From: Bacillota bacterium
Lineage (GTDB): Bacteria; Bacillota; Clostridia; Lachnospirales; Lachnospiraceae
DNA: 64,000 nt
Assembly: GCA_023398375.1 (NCBI GenBank)
Contig: JAEWSH010000037.1
Span: 310,001 to 374,000, forward strand
Direction of reading: 5' to 3'
Part shown: in pieces, positions 46,277 through 56,300 of the stretch
How positions within the stretch are numbered: position 1 is the first letter of the stretch
Layout: every line of letters starts with the position of its first letter
Translations under genes and position numbers: made by a program
The notes under the pieces: generated by a model
Told to the model about the DNA's origin: nothing
What the model saw: the letters and a program-made list of their open reading frames with translations, nothing else
The model's database searches: none

Positions 46277-46550
46277 GTTCTCTAAATCCTTCCTTTCTCA
46301 ATCTAATGAAACCCATGCAACAGCATTACATTCGTATCCCTCAAAAGTTGTCCTGTTATCCGATCCCGTAAATACTGTGTCTATCACATTTTTACGATTG
46401 TTAATATAATACAACATTTTTTTCACACTGTAAATAATTATTTTCTTTGAATTGTCTGATTATTTGTCTATTATTATATTAAAATTTATTTGTCAGTTAT
46501 TTTACGCTTATTGCATATCTGTTGTACTGTTTTAGGAACATTTTGGCAAT

Positions 46551-46580
46551 AAAAAAAAGACTAATTCGTATTAGTCTTTT
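46551..46580 (-). terminator. Terminator overlapping the end of the HAD-CPBP gene
   Basis: An 11-bp stem (AAAAGACTAAT/ATTAGTCTTTT) with a TCGT loop; on the minus strand it is followed by TTTT. The stem includes the last four sense codons and the TAG stop of the HAD-CPBP gene, so coding sequence and terminator share bases. Confidence 0.8.
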
Positions 46581-48060
46581 TCATTTTAATCATTTGAAAA
46601 AGTGTCAGTATTGAAATTGTCATAAATATAACACAATTTAAGGGTTTATTTACCATATCCTGCAATGGATAATTCCGGGTAATCATAAACACACTAATAT
46701 TTGCAGCCCCATGAAAGATAATCGGAATCAGTATATGATCGTACTTCACATAACAGATTGCAATCAATAATCCCAATAGAAATCCATATACTCCCTGTAC
46801 CAGATTGCCATGGTACATCCCAAAAATAAATGCTGATACAATGACTCCAATTGCTGTGGTATAATAGTTCTCTATTCTTTTAAATACAATCCCTCTAAAC
46901 ACCAATTCTTCTGCAATTGGTGTAATCAGCCCGTATACTAGGATTCCCATTGGTATGGATATGGAATATTGCATTTTAGCTACTTCCTTATAGGCATCTG
47001 ATAAACTGCTGAAATCAACATAGGATAATGCAATATTGCACGCAAGTGCAGCACTCGCTCCCATAATGGCCGTCAGCAGAAAGAGAATCCATTTTTCTTT
47101 TCCTAAAACAATCTGCGGCTTTTCTGTCCGTAATCTGTCTTTCTTATAAATATGATACATAAATGGAATTGCTGCCAGTGTTGCTGCAGTGTTTAAATAT
47201 ACTGATACCTTTCCAGTCCATTCCCATCCCAGACTGCTTGCAATGGTTCCTTTTGTCTGCAGATACGACTGCACGACAATAACTCCGGCAATGATAACAA
47301 TATTGCTGATTAGCCAATACAGTGCGATCGGTAATAATATCTGCCATGCCTTATAAAAAGAATCACGAACAGAATGTTTCTTTTCCTTATTCCTGCTCTT
47401 CTCTGTAGGCAGAAGCAGATTTTGAAGTTCTGGTACTGTATCTACAATATATGTAGCTCCCGCACATCTTAATTCTTCACTTCCGCCATATCCGTAGCTG
47501 ACGCCAATGCTGTCTATCTTATGAGCTTTTGCTCCTTCGACATCGAATCGTCGGTCTCCTATCATGACACACTTGTCATAATCTTTTTTTCCGGAAGGAA
47601 TCAATTGTCTTAATGCTTCCTCCACGACCTCTTCTTTCTTTCCACGCGTTCCATCTAATTCACTGCCGACTATAGTGTCAAAAAAATCTTTTATTTGAAA
47701 ATGTAGTAAAATCTTTTCTACAAATACCGTTGGTTTGCTGGATGCAATTCCCATCCGTATTCCTGCATTCTTTAAAGCATGGAGCATATCCGCAATTCCA
47801 GGATATATCTCATTTTCATACAAGCCCGTTTCTTCGAACCGCTCTCTATATTTCTTTACGGCCTGTCCGGCCTGTTCTTCAGACATCTGATAGAATTCCA
47901 TAAAACTGTCTTTTAATGGTGGGCCTATAAAGGGTTCCAGCACATCCAGACTCTTTTCTATGATTCCGGCATCCGCAAGTGCATACTGCACCGATGTGCA
48001 AATGCCAATCTTGGGATCCGTTAATGTCCCGTCTAAATCAAATAGTATATATTGATACAT
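46561..48060 (-). CDS. HAD phosphatase fused to a CPBP (CAAX-type) membrane protease
   Basis: 499 residues with two unrelated domains. Residues 1-215 are a phosphoglycolate-phosphatase-like HAD: LFDLDGTLTD (both Asp present), GIASSKPT, and VMIGDRRFDVEGAKA. After a short charged linker, residues about 235-495 hold eight or so transmembrane helices, including the CPBP intramembrane protease motifs EELVFRG (EExxxR), FGMYHGN and FHGAANI. Motif residues of both halves are intact. Fusion would put a soluble phosphatase on the membrane next to the protease active site. There is no neighbouring gene with an evident link. Substrates unknown. Confidence 0.87.
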   Translation of the reverse strand: MYQYILFDLDGTLTDPKIGICTSVQYALADAGIIEKSLDVLEPFIGPPLKDSFMEFYQMSEEQAGQAVKKYRERFEETGLYENEIYPGIADMLHALKNAGIRMGIASSKPTVFVEKILLHFQIKDFFDTIVGSELDGTRGKKEEVVEEALRQLIPSGKKDYDKCVMIGDRRFDVEGAKAHKIDSIGVSYGYGGSEELRCAGATYIVDTVPELQNLLLPTEKSRNKEKKHSVRDSFYKAWQILLPIALYWLISNIVIIAGVIVVQSYLQTKGTIASSLGWEWTGKVSVYLNTAATLAAIPFMYHIYKKDRLRTEKPQIVLGKEKWILFLLTAIMGASAALACNIALSYVDFSSLSDAYKEVAKMQYSISIPMGILVYGLITPIAEELVFRGIVFKRIENYYTTAIGVIVSAFIFGMYHGNLVQGVYGFLLGLLIAICYVKYDHILIPIIFHGAANISVFMITRNYPLQDMVNKPLNCVIFMTISILTLFQMIKMKKTNTN

Positions 48061-48145
48061 ATAAATTTTCCTCTTTTACCGATAAATGAACTACCAATGA
48101 TTATGAAAAAACTTATCAACTCAGCAGGCATCCGTATATGGCAGG

Positions 48146-48547
48146 CTAATCTAACTTCTCAGCCTTGCCATTCTTATCCAGCTTATCAACAAAAAAATAC
48201 TTGCGGATAGCAAACAAAAGCCCAATGGATACAACCCCAATACAGTTTTCAAAAATTGTAGTATGTTCTACGATGAGCTGCCTTGCTATAGCAAAAAGTA
48301 ATACTTCAATTACCGTATCTACATTATAGTTATAAATCATCTTTAAAAATTCAATCCCAATCAATATATTAAAGGCTATTGCTAAAAAATATAAAAAAGC
48401 ATTCTTAACATCATTGCTGAAATAAAGTTCTACTAAACCTGTAAATAAAACCTTCATTGATATTACAATTCCAATAATAACAAAAACAGTAATTATGATT
48501 TCTAAATATATTATTAATTTGCTCAATACTTTTTGAATGTTCTTCAT
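48146..48547 (-). CDS. PsiE-like four-helix membrane protein
   Basis: About 133 residues from the ATG at 48547, preceded by GGAGGG. Four transmembrane helices are visible (for example LSKLIIYLEIIITVFVIIGI near the N-terminus). The conserved-looking block VDTVIEVLLFAIARQLIVEH recalls the PsiE/phosphate-starvation-inducible family. The function of PsiE proteins is not established. No Pho-box-type sequence was recognised upstream. Confidence 0.55.
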   Translation of the reverse strand: MKNIQKVLSKLIIYLEIIITVFVIIGIVISMKVLFTGLVELYFSNDVKNAFLYFLAIAFNILIGIEFLKMIYNYNVDTVIEVLLFAIARQLIVEHTTIFENCIGVVSIGLLFAIRKYFFVDKLDKNGKAEKLD

Positions 48548-48725
48548 CCTGCCCTCCATGCTTTAGTTTACATCCTACTGTAATATTGTATCCATTACTA
48601 TAATTCATGTCAATCAGAACGTGTGGAACTTATTTTTATAGTTTTTCTCACGGTACTAATACGTCAGAATTGCTTCGCTTTGGAAACCTTGTTACTAAGA
48701 ACACAAAATGAAAATAATTAACATA

Positions 48726-48754
48726 TTGACATTTCCTTAAGAAGCACTTATAGT
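48726..48754 (+). promoter_or_regulatory. Consensus promoter of the thiT riboswitch transcript
   Basis: TTGACA (48726-48731) and TATAGT (48749-48754) separated by exactly 17 bases, about 30 bases before the TPP aptamer. Confidence 0.8.
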
Positions 48755-48782
48755 AAAAGGCAAATAATATAAATGACACACG

Positions 48783-48872
48783 CTAGGGGAGCTTATCGTA
48801 TCTACGATTTCAGCTGAGACTGAGTAATTCTAACCCTCACTACTTGAACCGGATAATACCGGCGTAAGGAAG
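48783..48872 (+). promoter_or_regulatory. TPP riboswitch (THI element)
   Basis: The core of a TPP aptamer is intact: CTAGGGGAGC, then CAGCTGAGACTGAG, the AACCCTCA segment, CTTGAACCGGATAATACCGG and the closing GCGTAAGGAAGC. The P3 arm contains a short TATCGTATCTACGAT insertion. It lies on the same strand as thiT, 130 bases upstream, so thiamine pyrophosphate would switch the gene off. Confidence 0.95.
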
Positions 48873-48975
48873 CTGTTCTTATATGGAATATCATTCTTTC
48901 CATTAGGAAGATTTTGTATCCGATATCCATATCAGACACTACTGCAAGCTTTTTGACTTGTATGTAACCAAGTAG

Positions 48976-49005
48976 CCCCTCCTGTGTAAACAAGGAGGAT
49001 TTTTT
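48976..49005 (+). terminator. Riboswitch expression platform: terminator stem containing the Shine-Dalgarno
   Basis: CCTCCT (48978-48983) can pair with AGGAGG (48993-48998), followed by six T (49000-49005) directly before the ATG. AGGAGG is also the ribosome-binding site of thiT, so the same hairpin could stop transcription and hide the start. An upstream ACTTG/CAAGT stem (48955-48972) may form the alternative structure. Confidence 0.6.
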
Positions 49006-49581
49006 ATGTCAAAAACAGACACTATTTCACCCACAAAAGTATTTCACGCAAAAGCACTTGCTTTTTCAGGCGCCGCCATCGCACTGGCAACTGTCATTTC
49101 AATGTTCATTAAGTTGCCTTCTTTGCCTTTGGGGGGATCCATCACGCTATTCAGTATGTTGATCATCTGCCTGATCGGATATTGGTATGGCCCGATTGTC
49201 GGAATTACTGCTGCGTTTGCTTTTGGTATCCTGCAATTTATTACAGGTCCTTATGTCGTTCATCCGATACAGGTCATTCTTGATTTTCCGCTTGCTTTCG
49301 GTGCTCTTGGCATCTCAGGTTTTTTCCATAATGCGAAGAATGGTCTGATAAAAGGTTATATCGCAGGTGTACTAGGACGTTTTATCGTTCATTGCATATC
49401 GGGTGTTATTTTTTATACGGAATATGTGGGTAACTTTGGCGGCGATGCCGCAGCTATTTGGACCGGAATCGTATACAATATGACTTATATTATTCCAGAG
49501 GCTGTTGCTACCTTAATTCTTTTATCTATTCCAGCAGTTCGCAAAGCATTAGGCGATATGAAAAAACTAGCCATTTCTTAA
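49006..49581 (+). CDS. thiT: Thiamine ECF transporter substrate-binding (S) component
   Basis: 191 residues with six hydrophobic segments, matching ThiT/YuaJ: LPSLPLGGSITLFSMLIICL, then FITGPYVVHPIQVILDFPLA, containing the Trp/Tyr/His-type residues that line the thiamine pocket. It binds thiamine in the membrane and needs the shared ECF energising module (EcfA, EcfA', EcfT), which is not in this window. AGGAGG stands 7 bases before the ATG. Control by the TPP riboswitch supports the thiamine assignment independently. It is monocistronic and convergent with addA. Confidence 0.92.
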   Translation: MSKTDTISPTKVFHAKALAFSGAAIALATVISMFIKLPSLPLGGSITLFSMLIICLIGYWYGPIVGITAAFAFGILQFITGPYVVHPIQVILDFPLAFGALGISGFFHNAKNGLIKGYIAGVLGRFIVHCISGVIFYTEYVGNFGGDAAAIWTGIVYNMTYIIPEAVATLILLSIPAVRKALGDMKKLAIS

Positions 49582-49610
49582 GCGAAATCTATTTCCTGTT
49601 TTTCACGCGA

Positions 49611-49649
49611 GCAGTCGCCAAACACATCTGATTTGTATTTGACGACTGC
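49611..49649. terminator. Hairpin between the convergent thiT and addA genes
   Basis: GCAGTCG/CGACTGC plus inner CAAA/TTTG pairs form a stem around a loop of about 14 bases in the 76-base gap between two convergent stops. No long T-run is seen on either side, so it is a weak terminator at best. Confidence 0.4.
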
Positions 49650-49657
49650 CGCTGAAA

Positions 49658-52600
49658 CTATATACGAAACTCTTTTCCAAGAGCAAAAGAATAGATTATT
49701 TTTTCCTTTACAGGTACTTGTAAAAGCTGTTCTAATGCTGATGCATAATAATCAAGCTGTTTCTGATAACGTTTCCGAAGCTCTTCGCCACTGTCTACCT
49801 TATCCGTTTTATAATCAGCGATTACCAGTCCATCCGCTTCTTCAAAATAAACATCCAGAATTCCCTGTACCAAAATGCTTTCTTCTTTCGGAAAATCTTC
49901 CTCTATTTTGTCCGCCGGAACTCCGATCACAAAAGGTTGTTCCCGGTACAAACATTTTTTCTCATCAGCTTTCCTCATTCTTTCAGCAAGGTCCGTCTGC
50001 AGAAACCCAAAAATCTTATCTGCTCTGACAGCATTTCTATATGCCTCGGTCAGACGTCCTTCGTTTACAAATGCATTCATTTGCTCCTTGATATCATCGG
50101 AAGATGTTACAGCCTGAAAATCCAGAAGTTCAAGAACTCTATGATATGCACTTCCTCTTGCCGTTCCCAGTATTTCTTCCTGTTCCTGCATGAATCTTGG
50201 AATATATGGTACGATTTCGGGTTCTTCATATAATACTTTTCCAAACTCCCCTGCAGTGGCCTGGCCCATTTTTTTTAACTCTGATACCGTTGTTTTGGTA
50301 TATAGTCTGGAAAGAATAGTATGCGGATACCGATAAGAAAACTTCTCTTTGATAACTTTTATTTTGTTTTTATCCGCCACTGTCTGCAATTGTCCCCTAT
50401 GAAGCTGTCCCTTCATTGATTCTTTTTGTATGATTTCGTGAACTTTACCCTCAATTAGATGCGCTGCATTACATACTTTTACCTGCATATCAGGACCTTT
50501 TTCATATAACTGATTCTTAGGGTTGTCTGTCATATTATATTTTTGTATCAGTTCCGACATACAGCGATGTCTGATCAGCGCTGCCAAAATATAATCCATA
50601 AAGCTATTCATACCTGCCAGCATGGTATATGGTAATGTGATTTCCTGATTCTGAGTAATTTGTAAAACGCGTGTTATCTTTTTCTCAATATCATCGACTA
50701 TTCCAGTCATAATCAATTTTTCTTTTGCTCTCGTCATTGCCACATATAGGATCCTAAGCTCTTCCCCCAAATTTTCCTGCTGCATTTTCATAGCAATCAC
50801 ATTTTTTCGAAGTGTCGTTGCCTTATATCTTTCACTTGCATTAATATAATCTGTTCCGAGGCCGATATCCATATCCATAACGAGTACTTTTCTGGCATCC
50901 TGCATATTGAATTTTTTCGCCATCCCAGATACAAAACAAATTGGGAATTCCAGTCCTTTACTTTTGTGAATACTCATAATACGCACTACATTTGCATTTT
51001 CATCCTGAATGTTTGCCTCACCCAAATCCACATCATACTTCTGCATCTGCTCAATATAACGAATAAAACGGAATAGACCATGATAACTTGTCTTTTCAAA
51101 ATCTATCGCCTTTTCCATGAGTTTATCCATATTGGCTTTCCTCTGTTCTCCTCCGGGCAGTGCACTCATATAATAATAAAATCCTATTTCTTCCATATAC
51201 ATATGCAGCAGTTCATGTATCGGTGTATAGGAGATTTTTTCACGATAACTGTCCACCAATTCTAGAAAGGCTGTTATTTTATGTTGTAAAAAAGTATCTT
51301 CTCCATTCTCTGCATATGACAAAAGAGCTTCATAAAATAATCCTTTGCGACATGAAATCCGGATTTTGGCTAATTCTTCATCGGTAAATCCAAATACCAT
51401 GGAAGTAAGTGTTGCACACAATGGTACATCCTGCAGCGGATTATCCAGCACCCTTAAAAAATTTAATGCTGTCTGTATCTCTATCGAAGAAAAATATCCT
51501 GTCTTAGATGTGATATGTGCAGGTACTCCTTCTTCCATCAATGTCTTTCGAAAAGTCTCATCCCAACCGCTATTGCTTCTAAGCAATATAACGATATCAC
51601 GATACATCGCCGGCCGTAATTGTCCGCTTTCCTTATCCATCACCAGAAAAGTACCTGTCAGCTCGTGTATACGGTGTGCGATCACGAGCGCTTCTGTTTC
51701 CCTTGCATTCTCTGATTCTTCTTCCTTTTCTATGAGCAGTATTTCTGTCTGATTGCTCTGCGGAAGTTCATTTTCCTCTTCTCCGGCCGACAGAACAGGC
51801 GGATATTCTGCTCCCGGATAGAGTGCCGAATCCCTATCATATTGTACCCCGCCCAGGCTTTCGATCATGATCTGGTAAAATAGATAATTGACACTTTCGA
51901 TCACTTCTTCTCTACTCCTAAAGTTCTGTTTTAAATCAATGCGGACCTTATTACTTCCATCCGGCTGATAACTATAATACTTTTCCATAAAGATTTCCGG
52001 TCTTGCCAAACGGAATTTATAGATGCTCTGCTTTACATCCCCTACCATGAACCGGTTATATTTTCCGGTTCCTTCTTTTGAAATACTTTTCAAAAGATAT
52101 TCCTGAACCAGATTACTATCCTGATATTCGTCAATTAAAATCTCCTCAAAATATGCCTGATAATTGACTGCTGTTTTACTGGGTGTTATTTCACCATTTT
52201 CTTCCTGTAATAAAATCTGTAACGCAAAATGCTCCATATCTGTGAAATCAACGATATTCTTTTCTCTTTTTTGCGCCGAAAACAGTTCCATAAATTGCAG
52301 TGTCAAATCAATCAGCATATGAATTGCCGGCGCTGATGATCGTATATCCTGTAAACATTGCTCCGGCGATATCCAGAAATATTGATTTCTGATTTTCTGG
52401 ATGTTATCCTTGACACCATTTCGTATTAGCTTTACCATTTCTCTTTTTTCTTTTGATATGGTGTCATCCTTTTTACTGGACAGACGTCCAAATGAAAGTG
52501 TCTGAAATACCTCATAATAGGCTCTATAATCCGGACACCCCGCAATCTTTGTCAGCATTTGATGCTCTGTATCCAACAGTTCCGCATACATATAAGGTCC

Positions 52601-53326
52601 ATCTGATTGTTCACACAGTTGAATAGCTCCCTTAATCTGTTCCACACAGCTCATTACCATCTGTGTGATCTGATGCATCATGCCTTGTATCCATGCTGCC
52701 TGCTGCAATTCTTCAATTGATGTGATTTCATAGTCTTGCTTACACTTTTTTAACCATTTTTCAGGAAATGGATAACTCATTGCAAATCTATATACCTGCA
52801 GAATATGATCCTCCAATGCTTTTTCATTACCATTGGTACTATAGCATTCCACGCAATGATAGAAGTTCTCTTTTCGCTCTTTGAATCTTTGTTCCAGTAC
52901 TTCTGCCAATACATCTTTTTGCAATAACTGCAATTCTCCTTCATCAGCTACCCGGAATCCTGGATCCAAGCTGATATCATTGAAGTTATTGCGGATAATA
53001 AAAAGGCAGAAACTATCAATTGTAGTAATCTGTGCATTATGTATTAATGTCATCTGTTTCTGCAAATGTTCATTTTCCGGAGATTCGTCAATGCGTTTCA
53101 TTAGTGCATTACTGATTCTTTCTCTCATTTCTGAAGCTGCAGCACTTGTAAATGTCACGATAAGAAGTCTGTCTATATCAATCGGACGTTCCGGATCTGA
53201 TATCATCTGCACGATACGCTCAACCAATACCGCTGTCTTGCCCGAACCTGCTGCTGCCGACACGAGAATATTTTTATTTCTGGTCGTAATTACTTTCTGT
53301 TGATCCGGCGTAAATGTTATTCCCAT
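49658..53326 (-). CDS. addA: ATP-dependent helicase/nuclease subunit A
   Basis: 1222 residues. It is a UvrD-like SF1A helicase with Walker A SAAAGSGKTAVLV (about 23-35), DEYQDSN as motif II, MSIHKSKGLEFPICFV as motif V and LYVAMTRAKEKL as motif VI. The C-terminal RecB-type nuclease has the GILDVYFEEADGLVIADYKT segment (Asp and Lys of the active site) and the Q-x3-Y motif QKQLDYYASAL. With AddB it resects DNA ends for recombinational repair. Its ATG lies 4 bases after the addB stop, with AAGGAGG inside the end of addB, so the two are coupled. Confidence 0.97.
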   Translation of the reverse strand: MGITFTPDQQKVITTRNKNILVSAAAGSGKTAVLVERIVQMISDPERPIDIDRLLIVTFTSAAASEMRERISNALMKRIDESPENEHLQKQMTLIHNAQITTIDSFCLFIIRNNFNDISLDPGFRVADEGELQLLQKDVLAEVLEQRFKERKENFYHCVECYSTNGNEKALEDHILQVYRFAMSYPFPEKWLKKCKQDYEITSIEELQQAAWIQGMMHQITQMVMSCVEQIKGAIQLCEQSDGPYMYAELLDTEHQMLTKIAGCPDYRAYYEVFQTLSFGRLSSKKDDTISKEKREMVKLIRNGVKDNIQKIRNQYFWISPEQCLQDIRSSAPAIHMLIDLTLQFMELFSAQKREKNIVDFTDMEHFALQILLQEENGEITPSKTAVNYQAYFEEILIDEYQDSNLVQEYLLKSISKEGTGKYNRFMVGDVKQSIYKFRLARPEIFMEKYYSYQPDGSNKVRIDLKQNFRSREEVIESVNYLFYQIMIESLGGVQYDRDSALYPGAEYPPVLSAGEEENELPQSNQTEILLIEKEEESENARETEALVIAHRIHELTGTFLVMDKESGQLRPAMYRDIVILLRSNSGWDETFRKTLMEEGVPAHITSKTGYFSSIEIQTALNFLRVLDNPLQDVPLCATLTSMVFGFTDEELAKIRISCRKGLFYEALLSYAENGEDTFLQHKITAFLELVDSYREKISYTPIHELLHMYMEEIGFYYYMSALPGGEQRKANMDKLMEKAIDFEKTSYHGLFRFIRYIEQMQKYDVDLGEANIQDENANVVRIMSIHKSKGLEFPICFVSGMAKKFNMQDARKVLVMDMDIGLGTDYINASERYKATTLRKNVIAMKMQQENLGEELRILYVAMTRAKEKLIMTGIVDDIEKKITRVLQITQNQEITLPYTMLAGMNSFMDYILAALIRHRCMSELIQKYNMTDNPKNQLYEKGPDMQVKVCNAAHLIEGKVHEIIQKESMKGQLHRGQLQTVADKNKIKVIKEKFSYRYPHTILSRLYTKTTVSELKKMGQATAGEFGKVLYEEPEIVPYIPRFMQEQEEILGTARGSAYHRVLELLDFQAVTSSDDIKEQMNAFVNEGRLTEAYRNAVRADKIFGFLQTDLAERMRKADEKKCLYREQPFVIGVPADKIEEDFPKEESILVQGILDVYFEEADGLVIADYKTDKVDSGEELRKRYQKQLDYYASALEQLLQVPVKEKIIYSFALGKEFRI

Positions 53327-53330
53327 CTTA

Positions 53331-56300
53331 TTATTCCTCCTTCACTTCCGCCTTGATCCGTTCCATTATCTCTTCCTTATCTGCATCATCGAGTTTACGT
53401 TTTTGATATCCCCCTATTTTGCTATCATAGCCACAGATTCCCGCATACGAACAATACATACAGGAATCTGCCTGTCCCCGCTCAAATGGATTTACTTCTA
53501 TCTGTCCCTCTACTATACTGCTTCCGATTTCCTTGATTTTCCGGTTTACATAATGAGAAATTGTCTGTAAATCATCACACCCCATTACAGAAGATCCGGA
53601 TGTGAAACTACCATCTTTCTTATATTCGACCGGAATCACATCCGACTTTCCCGTCATTGAAGCATCCAGTTTTGCAGGCACATCATATTCTGCATTTATG
53701 ATCCCTCTAGTCTTTAATTCTTCGATCAGCCGCTGGTTCAGAACCTCCTGAGTTATCTTCTCTTCCTCGCGCTCCACGATGGGATCTGCTACATGATAGT
53801 ATAATACAGCAGCAGGAACCACTTCTTTCCCTGTATGGTTCTTTGCTGTCAATTCCATTGCTGCGTTCAGGTAAACCACTAATTGCAATTGCAAACCATA
53901 ATATAGGGCAACAAGATCAAAAGACTTATTTCCTGACTTATAATCAATGACCTTTACATATACATGTTCTTCATCTTCATAGGTATCTACTCTGTCAATA
54001 CGTCCATGTAAACGCATCCTCTCATCAGCGGACAAAGAAATATTAACAGCGTCAAGATCCTGTATCACAGAAAATGATAATTCGAATTGAGTTGGCTGGA
54101 ACAAACCTTTTTTTAGTTGATATTGCAGTGTCTTTACTGTTCTGCTCAATATACGTTTCATTCTTGTTATGATATATTCATTTCTCGCTGAACTGAAAAG
54201 AACCGTTTCCCCATAGTCAACTGCATATGCCCGTAATGCTTCTTCTACAAGCTGTTCGCCCACTTCCTGTGGGAAATCGAACCAGGTATATTCTGATTGT
54301 GCGAGCCTCCCTGCAAAGGCCTCCAATACTCCATGAAACACATTTCCCATATCCACATTTTCAAATGTATATTCGCTCCTTTCCTGCAATGCAAGTCCGT
54401 ATTGCAGGAAATGCGCATATGCACACGCCGCATATTTTTCTAATCTGCTGACGCTGTTTTCCAACGTTTTGCCATAGAGTGCATTGGCAACCGCTTTGCT
54501 GATAGGATTTGTATGATATTCATAAAAAGCGGCTTTCATCAGCTTTTGTATAAATTTTTCATAATCCTCATTCTCCTGATACCAGGAGAGCAATGCAAAT
54601 AATGTTTCTTTCCCATCCTCGGAAAGCTGCTTTTGCACATATTCCCGTAACAGATGAACCAAATAGTAGGTACCATCCTTTGGAGTGGTCAACTGCGAAA
54701 TGAGCGTTTTCCCTTCCGCTTTTACTATTGCGATCTTTGGAAACAGCTTCTGAATCGTTCCGATCAGGTAAGCTGGACGCATTGATTTTCCTTCCGCATT
54801 GACCTTTACAAAAGAAAGCCATAATTGTTCTGTCGGCTTTGTCATATTCAAGTATAAATATAATCTTTGTGTATACATCTGTTGTCTCGGTGTTGCCGAA
54901 AGTTCAAATTCAGAATCAAGCAGATATTCTCTTTCAATGTCCGACAACAGTCCTCCGGTTCCGCCGCTTTTAGGTATCAATCCATCATTGATCCCCACAA
55001 AAAATAATGCCTTGATCTCCCTAAGCCTTGTCCGCTCCATATCTCCGACAACAACCTGGTCTACATTTTGCGGAATGGTTCCGACCTGAATCTCTCCAAA
55101 TCCCGCATCCAGTATCTGCTGAAATTCTTTTAGATCCATTTCCTCTGTTCCGAGCAATTCAATGATCTGATTCAGCAGATCCATCACCAGACGGTAGATC
55201 TGCGCGTATTCCCTCGCCTGTTCCAGATTTCCATCCTTCGTGAACATCATCTCAAAAACAGATAGCTTTTGCTGTAAGTCAGCATCCGTAATAAATGTAT
55301 ATACTTGTTTTACAATTTCTTCTACTGTAGCTTTAGACTCTGATAGCGGCTGCAATAATCTGACCACTGCTTCTCTGTCAGCATTCAGTTCTTCTAACCG
55401 TTCTGTAAAATCTTCGCCCATCTCTTTTGTTCTTCTGGTCCAAAGAGAATTCCATCTGTTCTTTCCTCTGATTCCCATTGCAATTACATAATTTTCCAGA
55501 CGGTCAATCTGAATCCTGGGAATCTCTATGAGGCCACTCCGTAAAAAATGGAACACAGACTCATAACTAAAGTTCTGCAATATTACATTGATTCCGCTTC
55601 TGATATATTCAATAAAAGGATTCAGTATGATTCCTCTTGTCTGATCGATAAAGCATGGTATCTGAAACCTTTCAAATTCATTTTCTATAAAATGCGAATA
55701 TCCTGCAAGATCACCGGTAACTACGGCTATATCCTGAAATTTATAACTTTCATTCCGTACCAGTGCATGAATCTTTCTGCAGACGTAACGTACTTCTTGC
55801 TGTGGATCATCCGCTTCATGAATCGAAATATTTGCAACGTCATCCGAATAAGAACCTCTTTCAAACCGGAACAATCCGTGTTCCAGGTAAGCCATGCTCG
55901 CATTATCCGCATATCTTCTTACCGGATATTCCCGAATCAAGATATCTTCTCCCCTTATTACATTTACTTCTTCTGCCAGTTTTGTCAAGGCCGCTATTGT
56001 CTTCTTACTTAAGTAAAACAGTTTCTGTTCCCCATCCATCTGATATGGATTTTCCCTTCCATCCATAACAGTTGTTACGATTACTTCCTTTGATAATCGC
56101 ATCAGTTCCTGTATTAGTACATTCTGAATCGGTGTAAATCCTGTAAAGCCATCGAATACAATGACACTGTCAGCAATTATTTGAGATTTATGTAATACAT
56201 TCTTCAGGATAGTCAAAGACTCTTCCGTAGTGATAAACTGGTCTCTTATAAATGTTCTGAATCCATCATAAATAATTTTTAAATCTTCCAGTTTATACTT

